Assembly: GCF_902167145.1 (NCBI RefSeq)
Contig: NC_050096.1
Location: 85,680,683 to 85,744,682, forward strand
Length of the DNA: 64,000 bases
Source: Zea mays
Lineage: Eukaryota; Streptophyta; Magnoliopsida; Poales; Poaceae
Reading direction: 5' to 3'
Under the pieces are notes generated by a model. The model had not been told where the DNA came from. It searched no databases and worked only from the letters and a program-made list of their open reading frames with translations. Shown here one piece after another: positions 1 through 12,214 of this stretch. Every line of letters starts with the position of its first letter. Within the stretch, counting starts at the first letter, position 1. The position numbers were made by a program, and so were the translations under genes.

Positions 1-726
1 TCCTGCAAAAAGAATACCCAAGTTAAGCGAGAATAGTCATCCACAATTACAAGATACTTACTCCCGCCGATGCTTATGTAAGCGATCGGTCCGAATAGGT
101 CCATGTGGAGTAACTCAAGCGGCCTGTCGGTCGTCATGATGTTCTTGTGTGGATGATGAAATCCAACTTGCTTCCCTGCTTGACATCCGCTACAAATCCT
201 GTCTTTCTCAAAATGAACATTGGTTAGTCCTAAAATGTGTTCTCCCTTTAGAAGTTTGTGAAGATTCTTCATCCCAACATAGGCAAGTCGATGATGCCAG
301 AGCTAGCCCATATTAGTCTTAGCAATTAAGCAAGTGTCTAGTTCAACTTTGTTATCATTAAAATCAACTAAATATAGCTGACCATCTAACACTCCCTTAA
401 ATGCTATTGAATCACCACTTCTTCTAAAGACAGTAACACCTATATCAGTAAAAAGACAGTTGTAGCCCATTTTGCATAATTGAGAAACAGAAAGCAAATT
501 GTAATCTAAAGAATCTACGAGAAAAACATTAGAAATGGAATCGTCAGGGGATATATCAATTTTACCCAAACATTTGACCAAACCTTGATTTCCATCCCCG
601 AATGTAATAGCTCTTTGGGGATCTTCATTTTTCTCATATGAGGAGAACATCCTTTTCTCCTCTGTCATGTGGTTTGTGCACCCGCTATCGATTATCCAAC
701 TTGATCCACCAGATGCATAAACCTAC
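1..726 (-). pseudogene. E1 pol fragment: protease and integrase N-terminus
   Basis: Minus-strand start of a Copia pol. The aspartic protease motif D-S-G-C-T-N-H-M is encoded near 665-700. After it comes the GAG-pre-integrase segment (121 codons open at 303-668). A stop at 303-305 falls where E3 reads the start of the W-H-R-R-L-A-H integrase zinc-finger segment. Further left, codons for the H-M-D-L-F-G block of the integrase core are still readable. Role in the family: polyprotein maturation and DNA integration. The copy is inactive because of the stop and the missing rest of the gene. Confidence 0.8.
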
Positions 727-736
727 AAAACAAATT

Positions 737-1013
737 TAGGCCTTGTTCTTGGGTACCCAAACAATCTTGGGTCCTTTTACATTAGAAACAAGCACCTTGG
801 GTACCCAAACACAAGTTTTTGGACTCTTGTGTTTGCCCCCAACATATTTGGCAACTACTTTGCCTGATTTGTTAGTTAGCACATAAGAAGTATCAAAAGT
901 TTTAAATGAAATATTATGCTCTTTTTATGCATTAGAAATTGTCTTCTTAGGCATTTTGATGAGTGGTATGCCTAGAACTAGAAGCCTCATTTTTATACAT
1001 AAAAGCATGATGA
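737..1013 (-). pseudogene. E1 gag, C-terminal fragment
   Basis: The last part of the E1 gag, separated from the rest by the solo LTR at 1019-4268. Its stop lies at about 736-738. It encodes the same region as E3 15470-15780, including the repeated W-V-P-K motifs near the gag C-terminus. The sequence resumes at 4269 after the duplicated GAAAC. Confidence 0.75.
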
Positions 1014-4000
1014 GAAACTGTCACACCCAGATTTAAGGAACAAAGCCGGGTGCATCTCATACATGCGCCAAAGAAGACAACATATATAATAACAGAGTGT
1101 ATAGAGATAAATGTCATAAAACATCAGAGTATTTATTACATAGCGGAAGACTTAATACAAAATAAAAGAGTAAACATAAAACGAACTAAGGATCGTCGGC
1201 GCCAATGTCAACTGAGAAACACCACCTAGATCAGATCATACTCCTCGCCTTGTGGCTCCTCCTGAACCACCTGCTCTTCTCCTGTGGGGGGGGTGTGAGA
1301 CAGCAAGAGTGAGCTCACATACGTTCATCGCTCAACAAGTCGTGGGGAATAATGTGACATGAACTCACCAAAGGTGGGAGCTCATGGAGTGTAAGGCTTA
1401 TCAAAGGGAATGGTTAAAGCTGAGCATTGCTTTTAAGTAGTTGGTCAAAATTTTATTAGCAATTACTAAGTGTAAGTAAATACCAAACCTTAATAAATAA
1501 TATAACAAAATTAATAATAAACCCATGCATATGCAAATGACAAAATTGAATTTAAGTTCCATAATTTAATCATCAGAGAGTCCTGAGCTGCTCATGACCG
1601 TGAGCTCGGCTAGTATACCAGTTTTACACTCTGCAGAGGTTATACCCTTTACCCACAAGTCATGTTACCCATCTGCCAAGGGGTCGCGACTCCCATACAC
1701 CTCTACCTAGGAAGCGCGACAGGGCAACACTACGAGGCCTTTACAAAGTTCCACTAGCTTCCGAAAACCCGCTACAGTTTATAGGAAGCTCCAATGCAGG
1801 GTTCTTGTCTGACCGCCATCGCAGCAAAATCAATCAAGGACCTCCCTACACTGACCACTCCCCTACTGCCCTTGCCCCTTTCGGGTAAGGTAGTCTTCCA
1901 CTAGCTTTCCTAATTAGTCAGCCAAGGGCGTCCCATTAAACCCTTGTGGTGGCACGTGTTTCTCAAGTTAAGCTCTATGTTCCAATTAACATTAATGATC
2001 TTAACATGAACATAAATAGAATAACAAGAATAATTGGAACATAGATATAATAAATGATTATCCCAAAACCATGTAAAGCAATAGCGAACTACCCAAGTGA
2101 TTCAGGGGTAAACAAGGTAATGAGATAAACAATCTAGGGTGTCCTATTGGGTCCCATCAAAATTAACCTATGCATGGATAAATGATATTAAAGAATATTA
2201 TTGGGTAAAAAGTGGTCAATGGCACAACTTGCCTTCAATGAGCTCCTGCTCAGCTACTTCAACCTGCTGCTCACCAGGATCCTCGGTCATGGGCTCTTCT
2301 ACTCGCCACAATACAAACAAGCACAATGTATATAGAGAAATTAACATCACACCAAACATGTAAACAAAATACACAGCAATATTCTACACAATAAAATAAA
2401 ATCCTAGGAACAGGAATCATAATTTTTGGAGTTATAGAATTTAAGTTAAGGATTTTTAAAGGTTTTATGTGTTTAAAATAGGATTAAGTGAGGAATTAAA
2501 TTTATTACTGTTTTCATGTCAAAACAGATACTCTAAGTGAAAGATAATAATATTACCAAATTTTAGCAACTGGAATGGAGTGATTTGGAGTTCATATGCA
2601 TTTTCTATGAATTATTGAAGTTCTAGCAATTATTTTCCTATTAAAAATCTATTTTCTATTTCATTTATTCAATTTAAACGATCTCTGGACTGGGCCTCAA
2701 TTCCTGGAAAGTCCAGGGGCCAATCCACAACTAATCCCGAGACTCAGAGCACTGTTGCTCTGGATGGCGGATTGAATACTAACTAGCAGAGGGTTTTATT
2801 TGCATTTGTACAACTGAATGGAGCGCGGGTGAATCCCGACCGTCAGATCAAACCCCAACGTTGAGGATCAAATCCAAGGTCCAGCGAACCGGTACGCGCT
2901 CGACGCCATCGGATCTGATTTTGATGACGCAGATTTTAAACATTACATAACTAGTACTGCCCGCTCGATCTGGTTTGGACGCTCCAGATCAGCTATCGCG
3001 AAGAGGTACGTCACGACTAATCCTAACCCTTCAATCAAAATCGGACGGCACCGAACCCGTCCTCTACCTCGCCATTCAAACGTGGCGGCAACGGCTCCAC
3101 CCGGCGGCGCGCTTGCCGGAGACATCGCCCCGGGCGCGTGGGTGAGCCAGACCATAATTAGCCCCTTGAAACGAGAAGGTATGGTCACGGCGAATACGAA
3201 GGGGTAAAGATTACCGGTGATCGGGTACGCAGACGGGTCGATCTCGAGGCAGGGCGGCTTGGCGGGGTCCCTTCTACTTCGACGAGCAATCCCGGCGTCG
3301 TAGGCGTTCAATCCCCGGTGAAACGGTCACAACCGCCTTTGCCCGAGCCCGAGGAAGACCCAAGGCACCCTCGATGGTGCGGATGATGATCGAATCAGAG
3401 GTTCGCCCGCAGCGGCTCCCAGCTCCCACATTCTCTTTCTCGGATCGTGGAAAAAGGGGTAGAGAGATGGGGATATGCGATGTCTGAGTCCCCGGGAGGG
3501 TCTTTATCCTCCGCGCGGACGGGTCGGAAAGGGGGCTTCAGATTTTCCCCCGCGAGATCCGCGCAGCAGATTGCGACGGCGGCTTCCGCCATGCGTGCGT
3601 TTCCGTTGAGGGAAGAACTGACAGCCACGACCCACCGATCAGCGGCGTAGAACAGAAACGCGGCTCCGGGTCCACGCGCCAGTGAGCGGTGAAAGAAGCG
3701 CGCGCGAGGAAACCTGGTGGGTGGGGTCCGCATGGCAGTCAGAGCGCGCGGGATGACATCTGAGCCGCGCGGGATGGCATTCGGTTTGGGCCGAATTGCT
3801 GGTCTGCGGCCCAGGTAAGCTCCCTTTTTCTTTTTCTTTTTATGTTTCTATTTTTCCTATTTTGTCTTATTTTGAATTCTAAATTCAAACTTCAATTTAA
3901 ATTCAAACTTTGTGGCACCTTTGTACACTGAATAATTATTTAGTTTGATCATACCTACTGCGATGAAGTTATTAAATTATACTTTTATTTATTGAATAAA

Positions 4001-4273
4001 AATCCTTTCTCTCCTCTATTTTCATGGTTTTATTTCCAAGTTAGACTTTGAATTCTATGGATCCATTGATATGCTATTAATGATACATTTATTTTATTAA
4101 GCACAAATGCACAATCAGATAAAAACTCAGCATGATGCACAGATTAATTATGTGTTCCTTGTTCTATTCATCCACTTTTAACTAGTGTTGAGCACATGCA
4201 ATAAATAGTAGAGGCCACAAACCATTGAGATTATCTCTATTCTCTTTATTACACTTTTGAGTATTACAGAAAC
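1014..4273. mobile_element. Solo LTR, Gypsy-like (with TSD GAAAC)
   Basis: The insert 1019-4268 (3250 bp) starts TGTCACACCC and ends GTATTACA. It is flanked by GAAAC at 1014-1018 and 4269-4273, and the E1 gag reads up to and on from these points. No internal LTR duplication, PBS or gag/pol coding is seen, so it is best read as a solo LTR left by LTR-LTR recombination. The TGTCACACCC start and the size fit large grass Gypsy LTRs of Del/Tekay type (inference). The stretch 2820-3790 is GC-rich, while the rest is AT-rich. Short open frames here (for example 2943-3311 minus and 3447-3650 plus) have no recognisable product. Confidence 0.8.
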
Positions 4274-6416
4274 ATTGTGAGGATTTCTAGCATGGATTTT
4301 TCTAATTTTATGTTCAGGATAGTCTGCAGGATATAAAATGTAGCCTTCTCTATCCTGAACCATGGGAGCCTTGCCCTTAACAAAATTAGATAGTTTCTTA
4401 GGGCATTAAGTTTGGTGTTGTTTTGGCTTCCCTGTTGGAAACCAATTCCATCTTTAATGTAAGGGTGTCTCCCATTATAGAGCATGCATCTAGCAAATTT
4501 AAAATTTTCATTTTCTAGCTCATGCTCGGCAATTTTAGTATTTAATTTAGCTATGTTCCTTAATCATAGCAAGGTGATCATCAATAGCTTCAACATTAAC
4601 ATCTCTACATCTAGTGCAAATAGTGACATTTTCAACAGTAGATGTAGATGCTTTGCAAACATTCAATTTTTTAATCTTAGCAATTAAATTATCATTCTCA
4701 ATTCTAAGACTAGAAATTGAATCATTGCACATGCTAAGCTTCTTAGACAAATTTTCACATTTTTCTACTTCTAGAGCATAAGCATTTTTCAATTTAACAA
4801 TTTTTTTTGTTTTCTTTAACGACCAAGTCCTCTTGGCATTCCATGAGATCATCCTTCTCGTTAATGGTTTCTATTAATTCATTCAATTTTTTCTTTTGGT
4901 CCATGGTAAGATTGGCAAAAAGAGAAATTAAATCATCTTCATTACCACTCGAGCTACCCTCATCATCGGATGTAGTATATTTAGGGGTATCTCTAGAATG
5001 TACCTTCTTCTTCTTGCCATCCTTAGCCATGAGACACTTGTGGCCGATGTTGGGGAAGAGGAGCCCTTTGTTGATGGAAATGTTGGCAGCATCCTCGTCG
5101 GAGGAGGAGTCGGTGGAGCTCTCGTCGGAGTCCCATTTCCGCCCCATGTGCGCCTCGCCGCCCTTCTTCTTGTAGTACTTCTTCTTCTCCATCTTCTTCT
5201 TCCCCTTCTTGTCTTTGTCCCTGTCACTGTCACTAGAATATGGACAGTTAGCTACAAAGTGACCGGACTTACCACACCTATAGCACACCCTCTTGGAACG
5301 GGGCTTGTAGTCATTCCCCTTCCTTTGTTTGAGTATTTGCCGAAAGCTCTTAATGATAAGAGCCATCTCCTCGTTGTCGAGCTTGGAGGCGTCAATTGGG
5401 AGCCTACTTGGTGTAGACTCGCCTTTCTTCTCTTCTGTTGCTTTGAATGCAACGGATTACACCTCGGGTGTAGAGGTGGCGCCTTGCTCCAAGTTGACAA
5501 TATGTTTGGAGTATTTGATCATAAGTTCAAAGCTCACAAACTTTCCAATCACCTCCTCGGGAGACATCTGTTTATATCTAGGATCCCCACGAATTAATTG
5601 AACTTGAGTAGGATTACAAAAAACGAGGGATCTAAGAATAACCTTGACCATTTCATGGTCATCCCATTTTTTGCTCCCGAGGTTGTGCACTTGATTGACC
5701 ATTGTTTTTAGCCGGTTGTACATCGCTTGCGGATCTTCTCCTTTGTTGAGGAGGAATCGACCGAGCTCTCCCTCGATCGTCTCTCGCTTGGTGATCTTGG
5801 TCACCTCGTCCCCTTCATGTGCCGTTTTGAGGACGTCCCAAATCTCTTTGGCATTTTTCAACCCTTGCACCTTGTTATACTCCTCTCGACACAAGGAGAC
5901 GAGGAGTATAGAAGTTTCTTGGGAGTTAAAATGCCTAATTTGGGTGGCCTCATCCGAGTCGTAATCCTCGTCGCCCACCTGTGGTGCCTGCGCTCCAAAC
6001 TCAACAATATCCCAAATACTTTCGTGGAGTGAGGTTAGATGGTGCCTCATTTTATCACTCCACATGCAATAATCTTCACCATCAAAATATGGTGGTTTGT
6101 CTAGGGGTACCGAAAGTAATGGAGCGCGTTTAGGAATGCGAGGATAGCGTAGAGGCATCTTACTATACTTGTTACGCTCATGGCGCTTCAAAGTTGTCGA
6201 CTCGGCGCCGGACGTGGAAGGTGATGAAGAGTCGGTCTCGTAGTGGACCACCTTCTTCATTTTATTTTTCTTCTTGTCACCCTTCTTGAGTGACTTGATG
6301 GAGGAAGAGGATTCCTCCTTATACTTGTCACCGGACTCCCTTGATAGAGTCCTTACCGAGCCTACGGCCTTGTCGCCGGTCACGATCTCCCTCTTGGCGT
6401 AATCTCCAGACATCAC
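4274..6416 (-). pseudogene. E1 gag, N-terminal and middle part
   Basis: Minus-strand Sirevirus gag starting at the ATG at 6416. The first open segment (6416-5457) carries the Copia gag core, including the L-H-E-S-I-W-D region and E-G-E-L-G-R-F. The TAA at 5457-5459 stands where E8 has a glutamine codon, which suggests CAA to TAA. The same frame then continues 5366-4794 and encodes a CCHC zinc knuckle (C-Y-R-C-G-K-S-G-H-F-V-A-N-C) for RNA binding, followed by an acidic, serine-rich and lysine-rich tail. Near 4800-4812 a poly-T run (poly-A on the coding strand) coincides with a frameshift. The remainder, up to the solo LTR, is coiled-coil-like but in shifting frames. Confidence 0.85.
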
Positions 6417-6446
6417 TTCGAGTTTGTTAAAACTCTTAATGAAGCA

Positions 6447-6463
6447 ATGGCTCTGATACCAAT
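6447..6463 (-). other. E1 primer binding site
   Basis: The minus strand reads AATTGGTATCAGAGCCA directly inside the 5' LTR. It matches the initiator-Met tRNA 3' end used by Sireviruses as the reverse-transcription primer. Confidence 0.85.
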
Positions 6464-7724
6464 TGAAAGTCGCATAGAGGGGGTGAATAGGCGAAACCTG
6501 AAATTTATAAACTTAAACACACACTAAGGTATGGGTTAGCGTTAGAATTAAATCTGAGTGCGGAAGATTGTTTCTCTTGCTATGAATTGCTCAATTAATG
6601 CTGATGACGTTTGGGAGAAAACTCAAATCAATATTAGCAAGGAAACTTTAGAGAGAGGAAAGAGGGAAAACAAATCAAATGGAAATCAAAACAAGTGTAC
6701 GCGGTGATTTGTTTTACCGAGGTTCGGTTCCAAAGAACCTAGTCCCCGTTGAGGAGGTCACAAAGGCCAGGTCTATTCCAACTCTTTCCCTCTCTCAAAC
6801 GGTCACTTAGACCGGATGAGCCTTCTCCTTAATCAATCGGGTCACTAAGACCCCGCAAGGACCACCACACACTTAGGTGTCTCTTGCTAGCTTTACAAAG
6901 CACTTAGAGAATAAGAATGAGAAGAAGAAAGGCAATCAAAGCAACAAGAGCAACAAATGAACACAAAAACTCTCTCTCTCTCAAGTCACTAAGTGGTTGA
7001 GTTGATTTTGGGACTTAGAGAGGATTTGATCTTTGGAATGTGTCTTGGAGTGAATGTTATTGCTCTTGTATTGAATGGGATCTTCAGAAAACTTGGATGC
7101 CATTAAAGGACGTGGTTCTGGGGTATTTATAGCCTGCAACCACTTCCTAGACGTTGGCTGAGTCTGCTGGCGATGGGCACACCGGACAGTCCGGTGGCGC
7201 ACCGGACAAGTACTGTTCACTGTCCGGTGCGTGGCACATCAGCACGCCCGTTGGGGTTTGGAGCGACTTGACCGTTGGAGCTGTTGCACCGGACAACCCG
7301 GTGCCACACCGGACATGTCCGGTGACCTCTGACTTTGCTGCTCTGACTTCTACCGCACACTGTTCATCACTGTTCACTTTTGCAGTCGACCGTTGACACG
7401 CAGTGACCGTTGCTCCGCCGGCTCACCGGACATGTCCGATGAATTATAGCTGAGCGCGCCTAGCAGAAACCCGAGAGTGGCATGTTCGCTTGCGCGCGGG
7501 CTTGGTGCACCGGACACTGTCCGGTGTGCCACAGACTGCACACTCTCAAGTCCTTTGCTCCAAATTTGTTTGTGTCCCCAAGTAAATTTCTTTCTTGGTT
7601 TGTGTTGAACCTTATGCACCTGAGATAAATGACATCTAGGCAAACTCGTTAGTACACGTGATTTGTGATGGACGTCAACCACCAAAATCGATTATAGGAA
7701 ATGGTTAAGCCCATTTCCCTTTCA
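6464..7724 (-). repeat. E1 5' LTR
   Basis: 1261 bp, bounded by TGAAAGTCGC and CCCTTTCA on the plus strand. A minus-strand TATA box (CTATAAATA) lies at 7124-7132. The U3 part, about 7180-7530, is full of CACCGGAC/GTCCGGTG palindromes, as in the other Sirevirus LTRs here. Confidence 0.85.
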
Positions 7725-7959
7725 CTCACCGGCATCAACATCAATCAATATGTTTAATCAGTGTGCATCATCTAATCTGATCTCATACTTCAGTTTATCT
7801 GTCATAATAGATGTGTTCTACGTACTGCTAGCCTGTTAGGGAACAACCTACTAGTTTATTTGTTGTTGGTCGTGATTTATATTTGGAATTTAATCTAGAA
7901 AATGTCTAATTACTCAACAATCCAAAAACCTTATTATAGATAATTTCTTGGTTTAACTA

Positions 7960-8715
7960 TGGCTGTTTTTGTCGATACGTTGAAGGCGGAAAATCTCTAG
8001 TATGCACTTCAAGAGGTGGTAAGTCAAGGTCACGCTCTGGCTTACTTCTATGAATGTGTCCCATGTTAGTAAAGGCAAACCAAAGGGCTTACTGACTGCT
8101 GAAGAGAAGAAAAAGTTTGACGATGTCAATATTATCTTTACAGGAGCAGTTCTTAGCATCCTTGTGATCATCTGGTTGATGTGAATATGAAATACACAGA
8201 TGGGAAGGAACTGTGGGATGCACTTACTACTATGTATGGTGCATCGGATGCTGGCAGTGACCTGTATGTCATAGAGAGCTTTCATGATTATAAGATGGTT
8301 GATAATCGCTCTATTGTAGAGCAAGCTCATGAAATACATTGTATTATCAAGGAACTCGACCACTTTAAGATTGTCCTCCCTGATCGATTTGTGGCTGGGT
8401 GCATTATTGCAAATTTTTCTTCTATATGGAGGAACTTTGCCACATCTCTAAAACATAAGAGACAGGAGATATCAATTGAAAATATGATTGTGTCTTTAGA
8501 TGTTAAGGAGAAAGCTCGGGCTAAGGTCACAAGTTCTAAAGGAGGCGAGGGCCACTCCAGCGCCAACATGGTTCAGTAGAATAACAACAAGGGCAAAGGA
8601 AAGACAATATAACAAGCCCAACAAAACTACCAACTTCAAGAAGAAGAACAAGGCTGAAGTGACATGTTTCGCGTGTGGTGAGACAGGTCATTTTGCCAAG
8701 GACTGTCCTGATTGA
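7960..8715 (+). pseudogene. E2 gag (Copia), broken
   Basis: Starts near the ATG at 7960 with an early in-frame stop (TAG near 8000). The longest open segment, 8181-8579, encodes a UBN2-like Copia gag core (E-L-W-D-A-L region). A frame change near 8500-8580 precedes the CCHC knuckle C-F-A-C-G-E-T-G-H-F-A-K-D-C at about 8667-8710. In the family this protein packages the element RNA in virus-like particles. Confidence 0.75.
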
Positions 8716-8819
8716 GCGGATCGTCATGGCAAAAAGGGCAATGTCAACACAGCGGTCGCTAGCAATGAGGGAGACAAAGGGTATGGTAATATACCTTTCA
8801 TCTTCTCAGTATTTCAATC

Positions 8820-10550
8820 ACCTAGTTGGTGGCTTGATACTGGTGCTAATATTGATGTGTGTTCTGACATTAATTTGTTCTCTTCTTATCAGGGTGCTCA
8901 GGTTTCTTCCATCCTAATGGGGAACGGGTCACATGCTTCTGTTCATGGCATTGGCATGGTGGATCTAAAGTTTACTCCAGGAAAGATCATGCAGCTAAAG
9001 AACGTGCAGCATGTCCCTTCTATGCACAAGAATCTCGCTAGCGGAACCCTTCTATGTAGAGATGGGTTCAAGGTAGTTTTGGAGTCCAATAACATAGTTG
9101 TGTCTAAGTATGGACAATTTATTAGTAAAGGCTATGACTACGAGGCTTGTTCCACTTTTCTCTGTTAGATTTCAATAATAAGTTTGTGAACCATATTTGC
9201 GCTAATGTTGATGACCTTGCGAGTATTTGACATTCTTGTTTGTGTCATATTAATTTGTTCTATGTCTCGGTTTTCCACCATGAGTTTAATTTCGAATATC
9301 CCCATAGTCAAATGTTCTAAGTGCCATATTGTGTGCAGTCGAAGCAACCTCGAAAGCCTCATAAGGCTGCTGAGGAAAGACACCTCACACCTCTAGAACT
9401 CATACATTCTGATCTTTGCGAGATGGATGGTGTGTTTACAAAAGGTGACAAGATACACTTCATGACATCGTCTAGATTTTGTTATGTATACTTGCTAAAA
9501 ACTAAAGATGAGGCTTTAGACTACTTTAAATTCTATAAAGTTGAAGTTGAAAACCAACTAGAGACAAAGATCAAACGTCTTAGATCAGATCATGGTGGTG
9601 AATTCTTTCCCAATGTCTTTGATGATTTTTGTGCAGAACATGGCATTATTCATGTGAGGACATCTCCCTATTCACATGAATCAATCGGGATTGCTGAGAG
9701 GAAAAGTCGTATGTTTACTTACTTGGTGAATGCCATGTTAGGCACATATGGTTTATCCAAGGCATGGTGGGGGAGGCAGTCCTGACTTCATGTCATGTTC
9801 TCAATAGAATTCCTATGATCAAAGAAGAGAAAACCTTTTATGAGAAGTGGGTTGGGAGAAAACCATCACTTTCATACTTGCGCACATGGGGGTGCATGGC
9901 GAAAGTCATTGTACCAATTAATAAAAAGTGCAAGCTTGGACAAGGACAGTGGATTGTATCTTTCTAGGTTATGCTTCCTGTAGCATAGCTTATAAATTTT
10001 TAGTAGTTAAAACTGACGCTCCTGATGTGCATGTAGATACCATTATAGAATCTTGTGAAGCTACTTTCTTTGAAAACATATATCCAATAAAAGACATTCA
10101 TAGCAATTCTAGATATTCTTCAGAGATAACTCCTGAACATAATGCACATGTTGAGAGTTTTGAACAACCACATAAGAATGTCCTAGAGGAGGATGACAAT
10201 GATGCTCCTAAAAGGAGCAAGATACAAATGGTTGAAAAATCCTTTGGTGATGATTTCATTGTGTACCTTGTGGACGACACTCCTACTACTATTACGGAAG
10301 CATTTGCATCTTCAGATACAAATGATTGGAAAGAAGCGTTTCAGAATGATATGGACTCAATTCTTTCAAATGGTACATGGGAGGTCACTGATCGACCCTA
10401 TGGTTGTAACCTGTGGGTTATAAGCGGCTGTTTAAAAAGAAGCTCAAGTCTGATGGCACAATCGAGAAGTACAAGGCTAGGCTTGTGACTAAAGGCTATG
10501 CTCAGAAAGAATGAGAAGACTTCTTTGATACTTATTTACCTGTTGCTAGA
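8820..10550 (+). pseudogene. E2 pol: protease, integrase, start of RT
   Basis: Around 8836-8870 the sequence encodes W-W-L-D-T-G-A-N, an aspartic protease active site. An open segment 8857-9168 continues the protease/pre-integrase linker. Integrase is open at 9321-9785 with H-S-D-L, R-S-D-H-G-G-E-F and G-I-A-E-R-K in the spacing of a DDE core. Near 9465-9475 several residues before S-R-F-C-Y-V-Y seem to be missing. Frames shift again near 9785, 9965 and 10400. The RT start (K-A-R-L-V-T-K-G-Y-A-Q) lies near 10470-10505, followed by a TGA. The gene ends at the E3 insertion. Confidence 0.75.
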
Positions 10551-10586
10551 ATGTCTACTATTCGAGTACTATTTTCCTTGGCTCAC

Positions 10587-11388
10587 TGAAAGTCGCCTAG
10601 AGGGGGGTGAATAGGCAAATCTGAAATTTATAAACTTTAAGCACAACTACAAGCCGGGGTTAGCGTTAGAAATATAATCGAGTCCGAAAAAGAGGGTGAA
10701 AACAAATCACAAGAGAACAAGAGCGGAAGACACGGTGATTTGTTTTACCGAGGTTCGGTTCTTGCAAACCTACTCCCCGTTGAGGTGGTCACAAAGACCG
10801 GGTCTCTTTCAACCCTTTCCCTCTCTCAAACGGTCACCTAGACCGAGTGAGCTTTTCTCTTCAATCAAACGGGACACTTAGTCCACTACAAGGACCACCA
10901 CAACTTGGTGTCTCTTGCTTTGATTACAATTGAGTTGAGAACAAGAAAGGAGGAAGAAGAAAAGCGATCCAAGCGCAAGAGCTCAAATGAACACGACAAA
11001 ACTCTCTCTTCTAGTCGTTACTCCGCTTGCAGACGACCGTTGGCGCTGTTAGCCGTTACTCCGCTTGGCACATCGGACAGTCCGGTGAATTATAGCGGAG
11101 GGCAATTCCAGAAACCCGAAGGTGGCAAGTTCGGAGTGATTCTCCCTGGTGCACCGGACAATGTCCGGTGGTGCACCGGACAGTCCGTTGCGCCAGACTA
11201 GGGCAGCCTTCGGTTGTCTTTTGCTCTTTTTATTTAAACCCTTTCTTGGACTTTTTATTGGTTTGTTGTGAACCTTTGGCACCTGTAGAACTTATAATCT
11301 AGAGCAAACTAGTTAGTCCAATTATTTGTGTTGGGCAATTCAACCACCAAAATCATTTAGGAAAAGGTGTGAGCCTATTTCCCTTTCA
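10587..11388 (-). repeat. E3 3' LTR, internally deleted
   Basis: 802 bp, TGAAAGTCGC to CCCTTTCA. Compared with the 5' LTR it lacks the segment matching 18581-18987, including the TATA box. In its place, 11017-11029 carries a short copy of GTTACTCCGCTTG, which also occurs at 11055-11067. Confidence 0.95.
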
Positions 11389-11403
11389 ATCTCCCCCTTT
11401 TTG
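11389..11403 (-). other. E3 polypurine tract
   Basis: The minus strand reads AAAAAGGGGGAGAT next to the 3' LTR, the plus-strand primer site for reverse transcription. Further purine-rich copies with a GGGGGAG core lie upstream near 11711-11721, 11912-11922 and 11980-11990, a Sirevirus trait. Confidence 0.85.
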
Positions 11404-12214
11404 GTGATTGATGCCAACACAAACCAAAGCAAATATATAAGTGCAGAATTGAACTAGTTTGCATAAGGTAAGTGCAAAGGTTACTTGGATTTAAACCAAA
11501 TTTATAGTTCATAAGATATGCATGGATGCTTTCTTCATATTTAACATTTTGGACCACGCTTGCACCACATGTTTTGTTTTTGCAACATCTTTTGGAAATT
11601 CTTTTCAAAGTCTTTTTGCAAATAGTCAAAGTAAATGAATAAGATTTCGAGAAGCATTTTCAAGATTTGAAATTTTCTCCCCTGTTTCAAATGCTTTTCC
11701 TTTGACTAAACAAAACTCCCCCTCAACGAAATTCTCCTCTTAGTGTTTAAGAGGGTTTTAGATATTAATTTTGAAGAGGTCATACCAATTTGAAATTATA
11801 TCAAAAAAATAAGATACCAATTGAAAAACTTCTTTAATTCAAATTGAAAGACTACATTTTTGAAATTGGTGGTGGTGTGGTGCGGTCCTTTTGCTTTGGG
11901 CTAATACTTTTCTCCCCCTTTGGCATGAATCGCCAAAAACGGATACTTGTAAGTGAAATATAAGCCCTTTTTAAACTCTCTCCCCCTTTGGTAAATAATA
12001 TAGGAGTGAAGATTATACCAACTTGGAGAGCGGAGTGGAGTGACGGCGAAGGAAGATAATACGATGGAGTGGAGTGGAAGCCTTGTCTTCGCCGAAGACT
12101 CCATTTCCCTTTCAATCGATGACTTAGCATGAAATACACTTGAAAACCACATTAGTCATAGCAAATGAAAGAGAGATGATCAAAGGTACAAAAATGAGCT
12201 ATGTGTGCAAAATA

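Larger units (their letters stand above)
1..7724 (-). mobile_element. E1: decayed Sirevirus (Ty1/Copia), cut by window edge
   Basis: A minus-strand Sirevirus. Reading leftwards it shows the 5' LTR (6464-7724), the PBS, gag, then the start of pol (protease and the first part of integrase) up to position 1. The 3' part of pol and the 3' LTR lie outside the window. A 3.25 kb solo LTR splits gag at 1014-4273. Gag and the LTR resemble E3 and E8, so these three form one family (family A), different from E5 and E6. The sequence after the LTR, CTCAC at 7725-7729, is the likely target-site duplication, but its partner is not visible. Coding is broken by stops and frameshifts. Confidence 0.9.
7730..10586 (+). 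mobile_element. E2: old Copia remnant (plus strand)
   Basis: A degraded Ty1/Copia element, not a Sirevirus. It keeps gag from about 7960, a zinc knuckle, protease, integrase and the start of reverse transcriptase, and is then interrupted at 10586 by E3. Sequence 19352-19424 between E3 and E4 is the other side of the same target, but no RT reading frame continues there, so E2 had probably already lost its 3' part. No LTR or PBS was identified; 7730-7959 may be its leader or unrelated older DNA. Confidence 0.75.

Noticed and set aside
2943..3733. Open frames in the GC-rich part of the 1019-4268 element
   Set aside because: They have no domain, overlap on both strands, and lie inside an LTR bounded by a TSD.
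7725..7729. CTCAC here and at 10582/19347 as one shared duplication
   Set aside because: The E3 duplication is complete on its own; the match after the E1 LTR is probably coincidence or the E1 duplication, whose partner is outside the window.
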